From contig CAJNYU010002662.1 of NCBI GenBank assembly GCA_905331475.1, forward strand, positions 9,874-73,873: a DNA stretch of 64,000 nt, written 5' to 3'. The DNA comes from Rotaria socialis. Taxonomy: Eukaryota; Rotifera; Eurotatoria; Philodinida; Philodinidae. The notes beneath the pieces were generated by a model. It did not search any database. It saw only the letters and a list, made by a program, of their open reading frames with translations, and was not told the DNA's origin. Positions 39,690-50,657 of the stretch are shown here, piece by piece (the stretch's first letter is position 1; each line of letters begins with the position of its first letter). A program made the translations under genes and the position numbers.

Positions 39690-40742
39690 GGATTGATATG
39701 GTTGCTGACGACGCCTTACGGCGGTAAGATAGAAGATAAAAATAATCAGTAGAATCCATCATATAATATGTTTTATACTGTGAATACATGTATTTTTCAT
39801 GCAAAAAATGCACCAACGACATCGTTGATTTACATTTGAATTCATCCATGAAATAATACTTTGCTTGATATGATTTTTGTTTACTTTAGAAAAGAGTATG
39901 TGTAGCAAATAAATTTTCGTTATCAAAATAATTGTATAAATAAAAAAGAAGAATTTCATCATTTTATTTTCGTAAGAAAATCACTGCTATAGATAGGAAA
40001 GTTTTTCTTTTGAATCTTTGAATCGATCGACATTGTTGGTCTTTCTATACGCTGAATTAACAAGTTTTGAAACGAACATATCTTTTTTTTTTATTAGTCC
40101 ATAGAAACTGTTCTATTCTTTCGAACAATTGAATACTAATAGCAAAGATTATTCATGTGCTATAATGTTATGGTAACTGGATACAGTTACTTTTTCCAAG
40201 TGTTAAAAAGTAAAGAAACGTTGCATAGGAATGATTGAGGTTCAAAATGAACATAATAATAAAGCTGCTTATCATTGACGATAAAGATCTTTCACAACTT
40301 TGCAACTACGCATATGACGTAGCTAGTAGAAAATATAATCTGTACAAAATTTGACGTGAGAGACATCAATCAATAGATAGAAAATAATTAATAATTATTT
40401 TATGAACCCTCCATCAAACGAAGAATCAGTCTTTTGAAAAATTCACGACTTATTCTTATATAATGAACGAATGTTGTTCGAATTGATGTATTAGTTGTGT
40501 GAAAGAAAGAAAGAAAGAAAGAAAGAAAGAGAAAAGATCTTGTCGTTCGTTTGTTGAATATATGTATGATATATGTATTACTTATTTCTATTTCAACGCC
40601 ATCTTTCATAATCTTTTTCTGTTTCACTTTTTCACAGAAGCAACCAATTGAAAGATTAGTGCAGATTCTTTTTTTGTATCACCACAATTATTGGCTTGAT
40701 CAGTAATAGTAACTTTGATATGCTATAAAAAATTTTCTATAA
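39690..40742. other. Divergent intergenic region between carbonic anhydrase and PPR-DYW gene
   Basis: The two flanking genes are transcribed away from each other, so both promoters must lie in this 1.05-kb interval. It contains a GAAA microsatellite. No core promoter element could be identified with confidence. Confidence 0.5.
40502..40534. repeat. (GAAA)n microsatellite
   Basis: About seven GAAA units followed by GAGAAAAG, 210-240 bp upstream of the PPR-DYW start codon. Confidence 0.85.
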
Positions 40743-43700
40743 ATGTTTACTAATCGCTTTTTGTGTGTTCAACGCTTAAAAGCATCCATGATTGTTTGGC
40801 GTCACAATCTAATAAGCCCTGTGACTCAAATTTCAACATCTAATTCTCAAGAACTTTACAATTGGAATCTAGCAATGACACACTCGAATAAACGGAAAAC
40901 ACCAAAAAATACACTAGCATTATTCGATAAGCTTATTACTCAACATCCACATATAATACCTGATTTTATTACGTACCTTCTTGCTTTGGGTGCTTGCGTA
41001 CGTTTAGGTAATTTGGATGAAGGAAAACGTATTCATGAATATATTCGACAGAGATGGTCAACAACAATTGAAAAAAGTAAAGAAATAAAAATACATACAT
41101 GTCTGATACAACTTTATGCTACCTGTGGTGATATAAAAACAGGTCAACAATGAAGATATAAGACATTCATATAAATGAGCAATATATTTTTATTTTATAG
41201 CTGAAGACATTTTCTATAAAGAAAATTTAAATCAACAAGCTATTCCAGTAAATACTTTAATGAGAGGTTATATAAAAAATAATCGAGCAGATTTAGCTGT
41301 GCAACTTTCTGAACATTTACCAAAGAATCAACGAAATATTGTTACTTTTCTATTATGGGCCAATGCTATAGCACAAATAGGTGATATTCAAATGACAGAT
41401 AGAATTCATGGTGAATTAAATACGTTATCATCTTCAGTTCAAGCCTTTTTTTCTCAGGATTCTAGACTGATGAATGCCCTAATTGATGTGCGTCATTTAT
41501 AAAAATTCAGTTTTGTTTTCTATAATTAATATGAATTGGTTATAGATGGATGGAAAATGTGGCAATATTGTTCGAATGGAAAATACATTTAAAAATATAC
41601 AAAAACCCGATATCATTTCATATACAACGATGGCTAAATCGTATATTGTTAATGTATATCAACATTTTATGTAGCACTGTTGATAACGAAAAATCTTATT
41701 TTATTATTTAGAATTTACCAGTTAAAGCTCTCGCTGTTTATGATCATTTGAAACAGACAAATCAAGTTGAATGTGATGAAGTTATTTATCTAGTTGCATC
41801 AAATGCAGCTGGTAAATTAGGTATATTATCTCGCGCTCGTTCAATTCATAATGATATAATCGCGAGTGGAATACCATATGAAAAAAATGAAAAAATTCTC
41901 AATACACTGTAGGTATGTGGTTCAGACCCAGCTTCTCCCTAAAAAATAATGCCATCTATATCTTACAAATATTGAAATTGAGATAAATATATCAGTAGAT
42001 CATTCGAGGTTAAATCATTTATAAATAATCTGACTTTTTGTATGCAGTACAGAATGTTAGTTATTAAAATTATTCACTCATGTTTTCCTCGAGTTATATA
42101 CTTTTATTTTCTAGAATAGTACGAAATATTTTTGATGTTTTATTTCTCATTAAGATTTCCTATCATTTTCTCAACAATTCCCAAAGATGTATCATAGTTG
42201 CTAACAGGTTTTTCTTTTCTTTTAAGGAGTAAATAGAGTTATATTATCTAATCTGGAATAAAACCTTTTTTAATATTTCTTACTCATGTTATTTGCGGAC
42301 AGCTTACTCAGAATCAATTTTTGTACGTGTCCGTGTGAGTACGTCAGAAAAAATCTCTCTCTCTCTCTGTCTCTCTGTAAATATATATGGGTTATTTCAA
42401 ATCAATTTTCATATTTTCATTTTAGCATGGATACGTATGGAAAATGTGGCGATCTAAATTCAGCTAGAGAAATTTTTAATAAATTAAAAATCAAAAGTAA
42501 ACCAAGTATTTCATCGATGAGTATGTTAATTAATTAAAGTTATATCTAAAAATAACGAATACAAGTGTTTTAGTTAATATATACGGAATAAATTCTCAAG
42601 CATTAGAAGCAGTGGCTTTATTTTATGAAACAAAAAATAATTTATTAGGAAATATAGAATCAATATTACTTAGTGTTTTGACTGCCTGTGCTCATGGTGG
42701 TCTAATAAAAGAAGCTCAAAATATATTTGATAATATTCCGAACGAAAAACGAACTATCAAAATGTGGAATGCGCTTGTAAGTGCTAAATATAAACTAAAA
42801 TTCACGTTTTCTTGTTGTTCTTGTGAACACAGGCTGTATCATCAGATATTATTCGATATCAACGCGAATATTTTCATTTTTCTTCGATCCAACGAAAATG
42901 ATGAGACTGTTGATAGATGATAAAGACTTACACAGGCTTTATTCAGAGAAATAGTATAAACCAATACTGTAGTAAACTGTTATGATCAAAATTAACAAAG
43001 AGATATACGTTCTTGTCAGATGAGAGAGAAAATAACTACGTGCTCGACAGCTCACATAATCTGTAGTTTTCACTTGATATCAAAGAAAAGTAGCAATACT
43101 AAAATAAACTATATTAACAATATGACATTCATGTATATATAAAAATAAGATTTCGAATCGATTAGTTTGAAACATAATGGTTAAAGTATTTTAAGTGATT
43201 TTCTAAATCGACATGATCGAATTCAAATAAAGATATTTCAATGGTTCTGTTCTATAACCATTTTAAATTCGTCCTACATTGAGTTTTAAATAAAGAATGC
43301 AAGCATATTGTTTTTCCTTTTAATTATGATAGAATAATGTTCTTACTCACTACTATTATCTTTTTCATTGGTATGCTACTTGATATGAACGAAATCTATA
43401 GATTCTAGTTTGATATCAATTAAAATGCAATATTAATTCTCGAAAAACTTTTTTATTAACAACTTTTATTTGAATTTATAACATAGGTTGATGTTTATGG
43501 TCGTGCTGGTCAATTATCTGAAGCTCATTCAATCATTCGTCTATTCGAAATAACTCATATTCGTTCACCGGTATTATATATTTCTCTGCTAGCTGCATGT
43601 CGTACACACAAAAATGCTAAATTAGCTCTTGAAATTCATGATGAATTGATAGAATCAAATATAACATTAACCGATGATCAACGTTCAGCTATTGTTGTTT

Positions 43701-44194
43701 TAACAGCAAATGTGTATGCATCTATTGGTGATCATAATCTTTCATTTCGTCTTCGGCAAAATTTATATCTTAATAAAATACCAAAATATTCAGGTGTAAC
43801 ATTGACAGAAATCAATGGTGAAATGTTTGAATTTTATGCTCAAGATATTCGACATTCACGATCAAAAGAAATTTATGAACAATTAGAAATTCTACATGAT
43901 CAACTAATTAAATTAGGCTATCAACCTAATGAAAGTGTTTTAACAAAGCATGAAGTAAACGCTGAATGGAGTATTTATGCACATTCAGAGAGATTAGCTA
44001 TTGCATTTAATTTAATTTCCACACCACCTGGTACAGCAATACAATTAACGAAAAATTTACGCATGTGTATTGATTGTCATGAAGTATCGAAACTTATTGC
44101 TCGATTAACACAACGAGAAATTATTGCTAGAGATAGACTAAGAATACATTATTTCACTAAAGATGGTCGTTGCTCATGTGATGATCAATTTTGA
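40743..44194 (+). CDS. PLS-class pentatricopeptide repeat protein with E/E+ and DYW deaminase domain
   Basis: Seven exons (40743-41142, 41201-41487, 41546-41653, 41712-41908, 42426-42520, 42574-42776, 43487-44194) give 1,998 nt = 665 aa with every phase consistent and GT-AG introns (four of 53-58 bp; two longer, 517 and 710 bp). The N-terminus (MFTNRFLCVQRLKASMIVWR) is basic and lacks acidic residues, as expected of a mitochondrial targeting peptide. About nine to ten PPR motifs follow, for example CLIQLYATCGDIKTAEDIF, MDTYGKCGDLNSAREIF and VDVYGRAGQLSEAHSII, in the P-L-S style of land plants. E-like LYISLLAACRTHKN and the E+/PG-box-like SGVTLTEINGEMFEF lead into a complete DYW domain: HSERLAIAFNL with the HxE motif at 43982-43990, CIDCH at 44066-44080, and a terminal GRCSCDDQF, so the last tripeptide is DQF rather than DYW. 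In plants such proteins bind RNA and deaminate C to U in organelles. AATAAA lies about 35 bp after the stop. Confidence 0.95.
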
Positions 44195-44431
44195 TTACTA
44201 TTACTTTTTGGTGTCGTTGTCGTTTTCAAATAAAATGATTTTGAAAAGAGCGATGATTTAGATTTGGAATAAACACCATAGACTATTTTCTTCAACGCAA
44301 TTGGAAGAACTGACATACACTATACATATGTTGAATAAAAACTGGACGTCTCATTTTCGTTCTCGAATACGACTTTATTTTGTTCAGACACAATTGTATG
44401 CCACTTTGAAAAATAAATTTTGAGAAAATTT

Positions 44432-44679
44432 TTATCGTTGTTTTTCGAAACGTCCCACTTTCAAACTAGAACATTTCTTCTTGCTTTGAGCAGTAGTAGA
44501 TGATTTTGAATATTTAAAATATCTAACAGATGTATCTATTAGAGCTGGTGTGGCATTTTCTTTCAAACGTTTTTTTTTGAGTGTTTATTGTTCAATTCGT
44601 CTTGAAAATAAGGAGAAAAAACTTTTGCGCTTTTAGTTCGAAGGAGTCTCAAATAGTATATTTGATAATATTTGCATCT
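44432..44679 (-). pseudogene. Unrecognised decayed 3' gene fragment
   Basis: After a CTTTCAG acceptor-like site at 44680-44686, a minus-strand frame reads RCKYYQIYYLRLLRTKSAKV, continues through FSPYFQDELNNKHS, and meets an A9 homopolymer (about 44571-44579). One base of shift there continues into RLKENATPALIDTSVRYFKY and ends SSLKVGRFEKQR plus TAA at 44432-44434. The amino-acid texture on both sides of the homopolymer looks coding. Either this is the last exon of a broken gene, or the homopolymer length is a sequencing error near low-quality sequence (an N at 44767). The family is not recognised. Confidence 0.35.
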
Positions 44680-45143
44680 CTGAAAGATTGATCTAGTTTT
44701 TCCATCTCATATCCCACTAAATGCCTCCAGTGCAGTGATGATTAAAGAAACTAAAGTATGTCACACGNGCTAGGATTCATTATCATGGGTTATTGTTAAC
44801 TAAATAAATTATGTACATAATTATAAATACTTTCTAATGTATTCTGATTCATATTTAATAAGCAGGACACTTTTTGATTCATTCATTGAAAAAAAATGAA
44901 TAAAAAGTATAAGGAGGATATAAGTACGTACTTTGTATCAAATAAGAGACAAAGAAGCGATGTTGATGAAAATAATTCGGACGCATCAACGACAACAACT
45001 CATTTTTACGGTACAAACAATAATAACGGCTCCGAAATCATTGATAATGATGTAATATCAGTCACTATTCCATCTTTATCTGCTAGTCCACATCATGACA
45101 CTACCCAGGTTGATCAAAACGGACTCGTTTACGGTCTGTTTAT

Positions 45144-45153
45144 NNNNNNNNNN
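45144..45153. other. Assembly gap (10 N)
   Basis: Ten Ns interrupt the N-terminal part of the hAT-like transposase; a single N also occurs at 44767. Flanking text GGTCTGTTTAT and GTATACAGACTG is loosely inverted, so a small hairpin-forming insertion may be collapsed here. Confidence 0.95.
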
Positions 45154-46708
45154 GTAACTGCCAACGGCCGTATACAGACTGTACTGTTCGACATGGGTAC
45201 TATTAGTATACCGGCTTATACAGATGATATTGGTTTGTATGTTTCAAATGATACAGCTAAAAATGATTTTTCATTATTAAATCGATTATTAACGAAACCG
45301 TGGATTCCACCATCAAATTATAATTATCCAAAACTCGAACAAAGTGGGAGACCAACATCAGTATGTCAACATTCATGGCTTGTTAAATATTCTTGGCTTA
45401 GTTACTCAAAAATGCATCAAGGTATTTATTGTCGATATTGTGTTTTGTTTTCAAGAAAAGGTGAAAATCAATCTCTTGGTCAACTTATCAATAAACCATT
45501 ACGATCACTGAAAGATGCGCCGGAATACTTATTCAATCATAATGAATGTAATTATCATAAGTTATCTGTCAGTCAAGTAATAGAATGCGTTTCACCATAT
45601 GCGCATGCGAATTCAGATGTGAATATACTATTAAATAATATTAATGAACAACAACAAAATGAAAACAGAAGAATACTGGCAAGTATAATTAAATGTATTT
45701 TATTCTTGTCAAGACAAAATATTGTATTTAGGGGTAATGATGAAAATGGATTTTTAGATGATAATAATACTAATCCTGGTAATTTTAAATCATTAGTGTT
45801 ATTTGCAACCGATGCTGGTGACCAAGCACTACAAAAAAAATTTAAATCATCATCAAAAAAATGCTTCATATTTAAGTTGGCAAACATAAAATGAATCAGT
45901 TAAAATTTGTGCAATGTTAACCAAGAATAAATTATTAAATGAAGTAATTAGTACAAAGAAATTTTATGCTATTATTGCTGATGAAACAGAAGATATATCC
46001 GGTACATAGCAATTATCAATTTCAATACGTTTTGTATCCGACGAAAATGATATTTCAATAAAAGAAGTCTTTTTTGGCTTTGCAGCTTTATCTGATACAA
46101 CTGCTGCTGGTATTGCTAAAGCAATCGCAACATTTATTCAAGCGTCTGGTCCTAAAATAGAAAAAAATCGAGGTATGCTTTTCAAGTTATTAATGAAAGT
46201 ATACTCATTTTACATATTTTTAGACCAAGGCTACGACGGTGCAAATGTTGTTGCTGGTTGATTAGGTGGAGTGCAAAAATTGATAAGAGATATTGTACCA
46301 CGTGCAAATTATGTTCATTGTTCAAACCATTCACTTGACTTAGTTCTTGCTGGCGCTTGTAAACTTCAACTAATTAAAATTTTTTTGCTTGATTAAATCT
46401 ATTATAAGCTTTATAAATGGATCGCCAAAAAGAGAATTAATGCTTGCTAAAATTATTGAATCTACCAATAATGAAACAAAACGTCGACATCTTGTGAAAT
46501 TATGTGAAATACGCTGGGTTGATAAACACACATCAATCATCGTATTTAAACAAGTCTTTTTTGGCGTTATTGTTGGTTTAGATTATTTAGTTGAAAGTGG
46601 TGATTCTGAAACAAGTGGTCTTGCACGAAGTTACGGAAAAGCTTTAACTGATATTGATCTTGTTATTCCTCTTATTGTTGTGAATCGTGTATTTTGTATA
46701 ACTAAACC

Positions 46709-46884
46709 CAGCGGCGTAAATAGGGGAGTGAGTGAGTGGGGCGTAACACCCCCTGCTTCCGAAAATTCATAGGAAAAAAGGGGTTTACGCCCCCCTGCTT
46801 TTGAAAATTTCGTTTTTTTTGCTCACCAAAACAGAAAAATTAGAGTTACATCCCACCTGCTCTGACACCTGACTTACGCTCCTG
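46709..46884. mobile_element. 176-bp hAT-type MITE nested in the transposase, with 8-bp target duplication
   Basis: The insertion is bounded by a perfect 8-bp direct repeat ACTAAACC (46701-46708 and 46885-46892), the target-duplication length of hAT elements. Its ends are 13-bp imperfect inverted repeats: CAGCGGCGTAAAT at the left and, reading inward from the right, CAGGAGCGTAAGT (10 of 13 identical), with the CAG start common in hAT termini. The interior has no coding capacity. It contains a GGGGGCG/CGCCCCCC-type hairpin around 46734-46795 (GGGGCGTAACACCCCC and TTTACGCCCCCCTG). Removing the element with one copy of the repeat restores the transposase reading frame across the junction. Confidence 0.9.
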
Positions 46885-47728
46885 ACTAAACCATATGCTG
46901 CACAACTTCAAAAACCAACATGCGATCTTCTGAAATGCTATCAACGTATGGAACACGCTTCCACTTATTTAGCTGAATTAATTTATGATGATAATCAAGT
47001 AAATGAACTTCATAATGAATTTACTAAATTTATTGAACTTAATGAAATTGATAATTGTTTATCACGAACAGCAAGTCGACGTTACGAATCTGTCAAAGAC
47101 TATTTTATAGACGTAAGGAATTTGTGTATAATATGTTTGCAAGACTTTCTATTAATATATTTTTGATTTATAGGTATACAGAACATTCATTACTACAACA
47201 ATTGAAGAATTAGGAAGAAGATTTAATGTACATCAAAAGCTTGCTATGAGTATCGCAAATTTAATCCCATTGTATTTTGTTAATACTGACTTTTCCAATG
47301 TTTCATCATTATTTCAACATTATAAAGATGATTTACAGACCGATAATCCGAATATACACAAAGTCGAGTTTGACACATGGAAATATCATGTTCGTCAAAT
47401 GAAAGAAAATGAAAGGCCAAGTATTATAGTGGAAACATTGAAAATTATGCAACCTGTTAAATCTTTTTTTCCAAATATTTATATCTTAATACAGATTTAT
47501 GCACTTATTCCGGTATCCGTGGCAGGTGCAGAACGTTCATTTTCAGTTCTCAAATTAATCAAAACAAAATTACGTAATCGAACAGGCGGTGAACGACTTA
47601 GTGATTTAGCAGTTATAAATATCCATAAAAATATTGCTGAAGAATTAAATATTGAAAATGTAATTGACGAATTTGCTAAATCAAGTCGGAAAAAAATTTT
47701 AGCAATGGAGTTTAATTTCTTGTCTTAA

Positions 47729-50657
47729 TTGTTTGTTTTTGTTTTTGTAAAAATTATCTTTAAATATTAATGAATGTGAATAATAATAATAATAGATAAT
47801 GAAACATTCATTAAGATTTAAAAAAGGCCTACTAAAAACCAATAGGAATACATTTGCCCCCCCCCTCATCAAAAGATCCTGCTGCGTGTCTGCACACACC
47901 ATGATGCTTGAGTCTATAAAACTCAGTAGAAGCCTGTAATTGAATAGTTTTTATTTGTATTTAGATAAACCTTTTTCGTCTGTTCCAAAATCTGCCGATA
48001 ACTCTATTTTTATTGTGACTACATTTTATGATAGAAATAGAAAACAGTTGTGATTTGATTGACAGCCATTGAAGAAAGTTAGATATGTAGAATTATTTAA
48101 ATTAAGTAAAATTTAAAAAAAGAAGCTTTCTCGTTATTTTTACGAAGCTATTACTTGTTTCTCCAGTAAAAGATTTACAAGTTTTCAAATACCATTAAAA
48201 TATTATCAAATATCATAATGAAAATCACATTCCTGATATTAATTACTCATTCATCTATAAAAGCATTTATAAACAATAAAGTCATGAACCAACAAGTTTC
48301 TTAGAAAAGTTCATCTGAATTTTGAATTTAGTATTAGATGTACGCTTGTAAATACTACTCATTTATAATATTATTATTGGTGATGTTTATTCTAATAGTA
48401 TTACTATAAATAAGTTTATAGTAATTAGTAAAATGTTTATTGGATAATAGTGGCTAGCTAGAAAATATACAATGAGAAAAACGTACATATCTTAATAAAT
48501 TTACTCGTATAAGAGATGCATATTGTTAGAATGCTTCAAACATCATTGGTCAAAGTGATTCTTTTTTGGAACTGATTGAAGGGAGTATAAATTTGCTTTT
48601 TATTTCTTTTTGAAGGAAAGGAATAAAGGAACTGTCAATATGTCGCTTACACTTGACATTGTCACTTCAATAAGCGAATCATTTTAGTGTCGGTACACTT
48701 TGCTTATACTTTGATGAGTACTTGCACAAGTTTTGTATTACAAATTTACATTAACCCGAAAACAGTCCATGTCAATGCTGCCGATATCTGGAAACAAGTA
48801 GATTTTGCCGGAACTAGTCAGAAAAAATCATCATATTCGACCGGAAATGAATGGCACGTGGATGCAGTATTCGTGATCAGAATCTATCAGAGAATTTCCA
48901 GCTACTTCCATTTGTTCTTCTTCGGAAAAAATAAGAAGTTGACGGGAGGCCACAGAAAAATAATCCGGAAACTATCCGGTTCAACACAGTGCTTTTGCAT
49001 TGCATTGATTTCCAGTATTTTTCCGCCCGGAACTTGTTCATATGTATTTACCTGAAATGCGAATTCATTCTAGTAGTCATATTGGTTTTCTGCCAAATCA
49101 TTCAGCATATTAGTTATACGCTACTATGCAAAAAGAATGGATAGAAATAATTTTCTTGGAAAAAATAGAGCATCTTAATGAACCATCGGGAAAAGCCTCA
49201 TACAAACGTGTATCTATCATTATCTCTAGTCATTTTCAGATCAGTAATTTTTACTGATTTAAATTTTTGTGATTGAGAAAAAAGAAAAAAAAATAACCTT
49301 TTCATTTTCAATTATTTATTTGTTTAAAAAAATGAAATAATTCAATGTTTCAAATAATCATCCGTTGCATTAAGGCTAAATTATTCATTTTCTTCAAATT
49401 TGCTTCATTTTTTTAAAATGTGTTTCAAATTGCTTATCTACTTTATTTTGTGAAAGTAGTAATTGAACTTATATTTTTCATAACGAAAAAAAAACGAGGA
49501 TTACGTAATACTTCCTCTATCAGAACCAATTATTTTTTTCAAATTCTTATTTTACGTATCGCAATTTCCTAATAGAATAAAATGAATTAAATATAATGTG
49601 ACTGAATAGAATATAGCTCTACAAGTATTTGCAGCTGCTGTTTTGCTTTCAACTGTAGAAAGAACGGAGTTGTCATTCTCTCAATTTTGAAAACTCTTCT
49701 TATTTCTCCAACAAAACTGTCTTATTTTTCTTTTTTTTTTCTTCACGCCAGTATTTTTAAGAAAGCTCGCTCGCTCGCTCGCTCCTGTGCCAGATATTCT
49801 CGATCGATTCGGGTGGCTTGTGGAAACCGGCGTATGGTACGTAAATAGTTGAAGTACATAAAAACTGATGTATGCACTTATTAGAGCTAATAATTGTTCA
49901 AAGCTGAATATCAACTATCACAATGAGATAGTCAGATCTAAAAACGAATATTATAGCTGCACTCTCATAGTATTTTCTTATGTAACTATTGTATCAGTAT
50001 TTTCCTCAGAGTAATCAAATAAATAAACGAAAAATATTTTCGTCGTTTCTTTGCGTTCATCTATATCAACAGACACAAATTCTCATGCTATCATGCTTTT
50101 TTATAATTTTCTGTTTTATTCCGAGTTCATCTAGTTAAATAAAAACACCTTTATAGACTATGTAATATTCAATAACCCTTTACGCATGAAATGAGTTTTT
50201 TTTTGCACTGATTATTCTTCAAGTCGTGACATTCGTCTGTAAAATTATGATATTTTAAATATTATTAAATAGAAAATCAATCCATTGTATATGCTAATAA
50301 CTTATCTTTGAATTCATGTATCGTTCAAAGAGAAAAGAAAAAATTAGTTATAATCTCGTTAAATATTTTGCCGTTAAGAATGCGAACGATTAATATTTAT
50401 CGAATGTAGTTCTTAATCATAAGCTGATTAACATACAGAATATTATTCTGCTCCATATCAATCGGTGTTTATTTTTACTTTTACTTTCTTACGAGTACTT
50501 TTGCTCTTAAATGCATTTTTATAGCATGATTCAAAGTCAACATCGATGTAAATTCAGTAATCATTGATGAATTTTTTTTTGTATCACAAAAATGAATATA
50601 GACGGAGGCTTTTTCTTTTCTATACGCAATAACAAAATTTGCTACTTAAAGAGTTAG
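47729..50657. other. Intergenic region, no recognised gene
   Basis: AT-rich sequence with a C9-C10 tract near 47861 and a (GCTC)n tract. A GC-richer patch at about 48690-49060 is rich in CCGG (GCCGGAAC, ACCGGAAA, ATCCGGAAAC, ATCCGG) and carries a 122-codon plus-strand frame with no recognisable domain; a mobile-element origin is possible but unsupported. Confidence 0.45.
49764..49784. repeat. (GCTC)n microsatellite
   Basis: About five GCTC units in tandem in an otherwise AT-rich intergenic stretch. Confidence 0.85.

Larger units (their letters stand above)
44896..47728 (+). pseudogene. hAT-superfamily (DUF4371-type) transposase pseudogene
   Basis: These enzymes cut and paste hAT DNA transposons. 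The order is a low-complexity N-terminus (MNKKYKEDISTYFVSNKRQR), a TTF-type zinc-finger region (RPTSVCQHSWLVKYSWLSYS, then GIYCRYCVLF), the DUF4371 region, the first catalytic region ADETEDISG, a DQGYDGANVVAG segment, and the hAT C-terminal dimerisation segment PVSVAGAERSFSVLKLIKTK ending at TAA near 47728. Two short GT-AG introns seem present (about 46173-46223 and 47113-47173). Lesions are a poly-A frameshift near 45835-45860, stops TAA 45887-45889, TAG 46007-46009 and TGA 46259-46261, a homopolymer frameshift near 46380, and a 176-bp MITE insertion. The copy is dead. It could be a domesticated relative, but the lesions argue against that. Confidence 0.88.

Noticed and set aside
40743..44194. 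Possibility that the PPR gene is plant or bacterial contamination
   Set aside because: It shares the neighbours' AT-rich codon use and 50-60-bp introns and is contiguous with the animal carbonic anhydrase gene without a gap between them.
48687..49055. 122-codon plus-strand open frame
   Set aside because: No recognisable domain. The GC-richer CCGG-bearing context could be a repeat, but without a database match neither a gene nor an element is supported.
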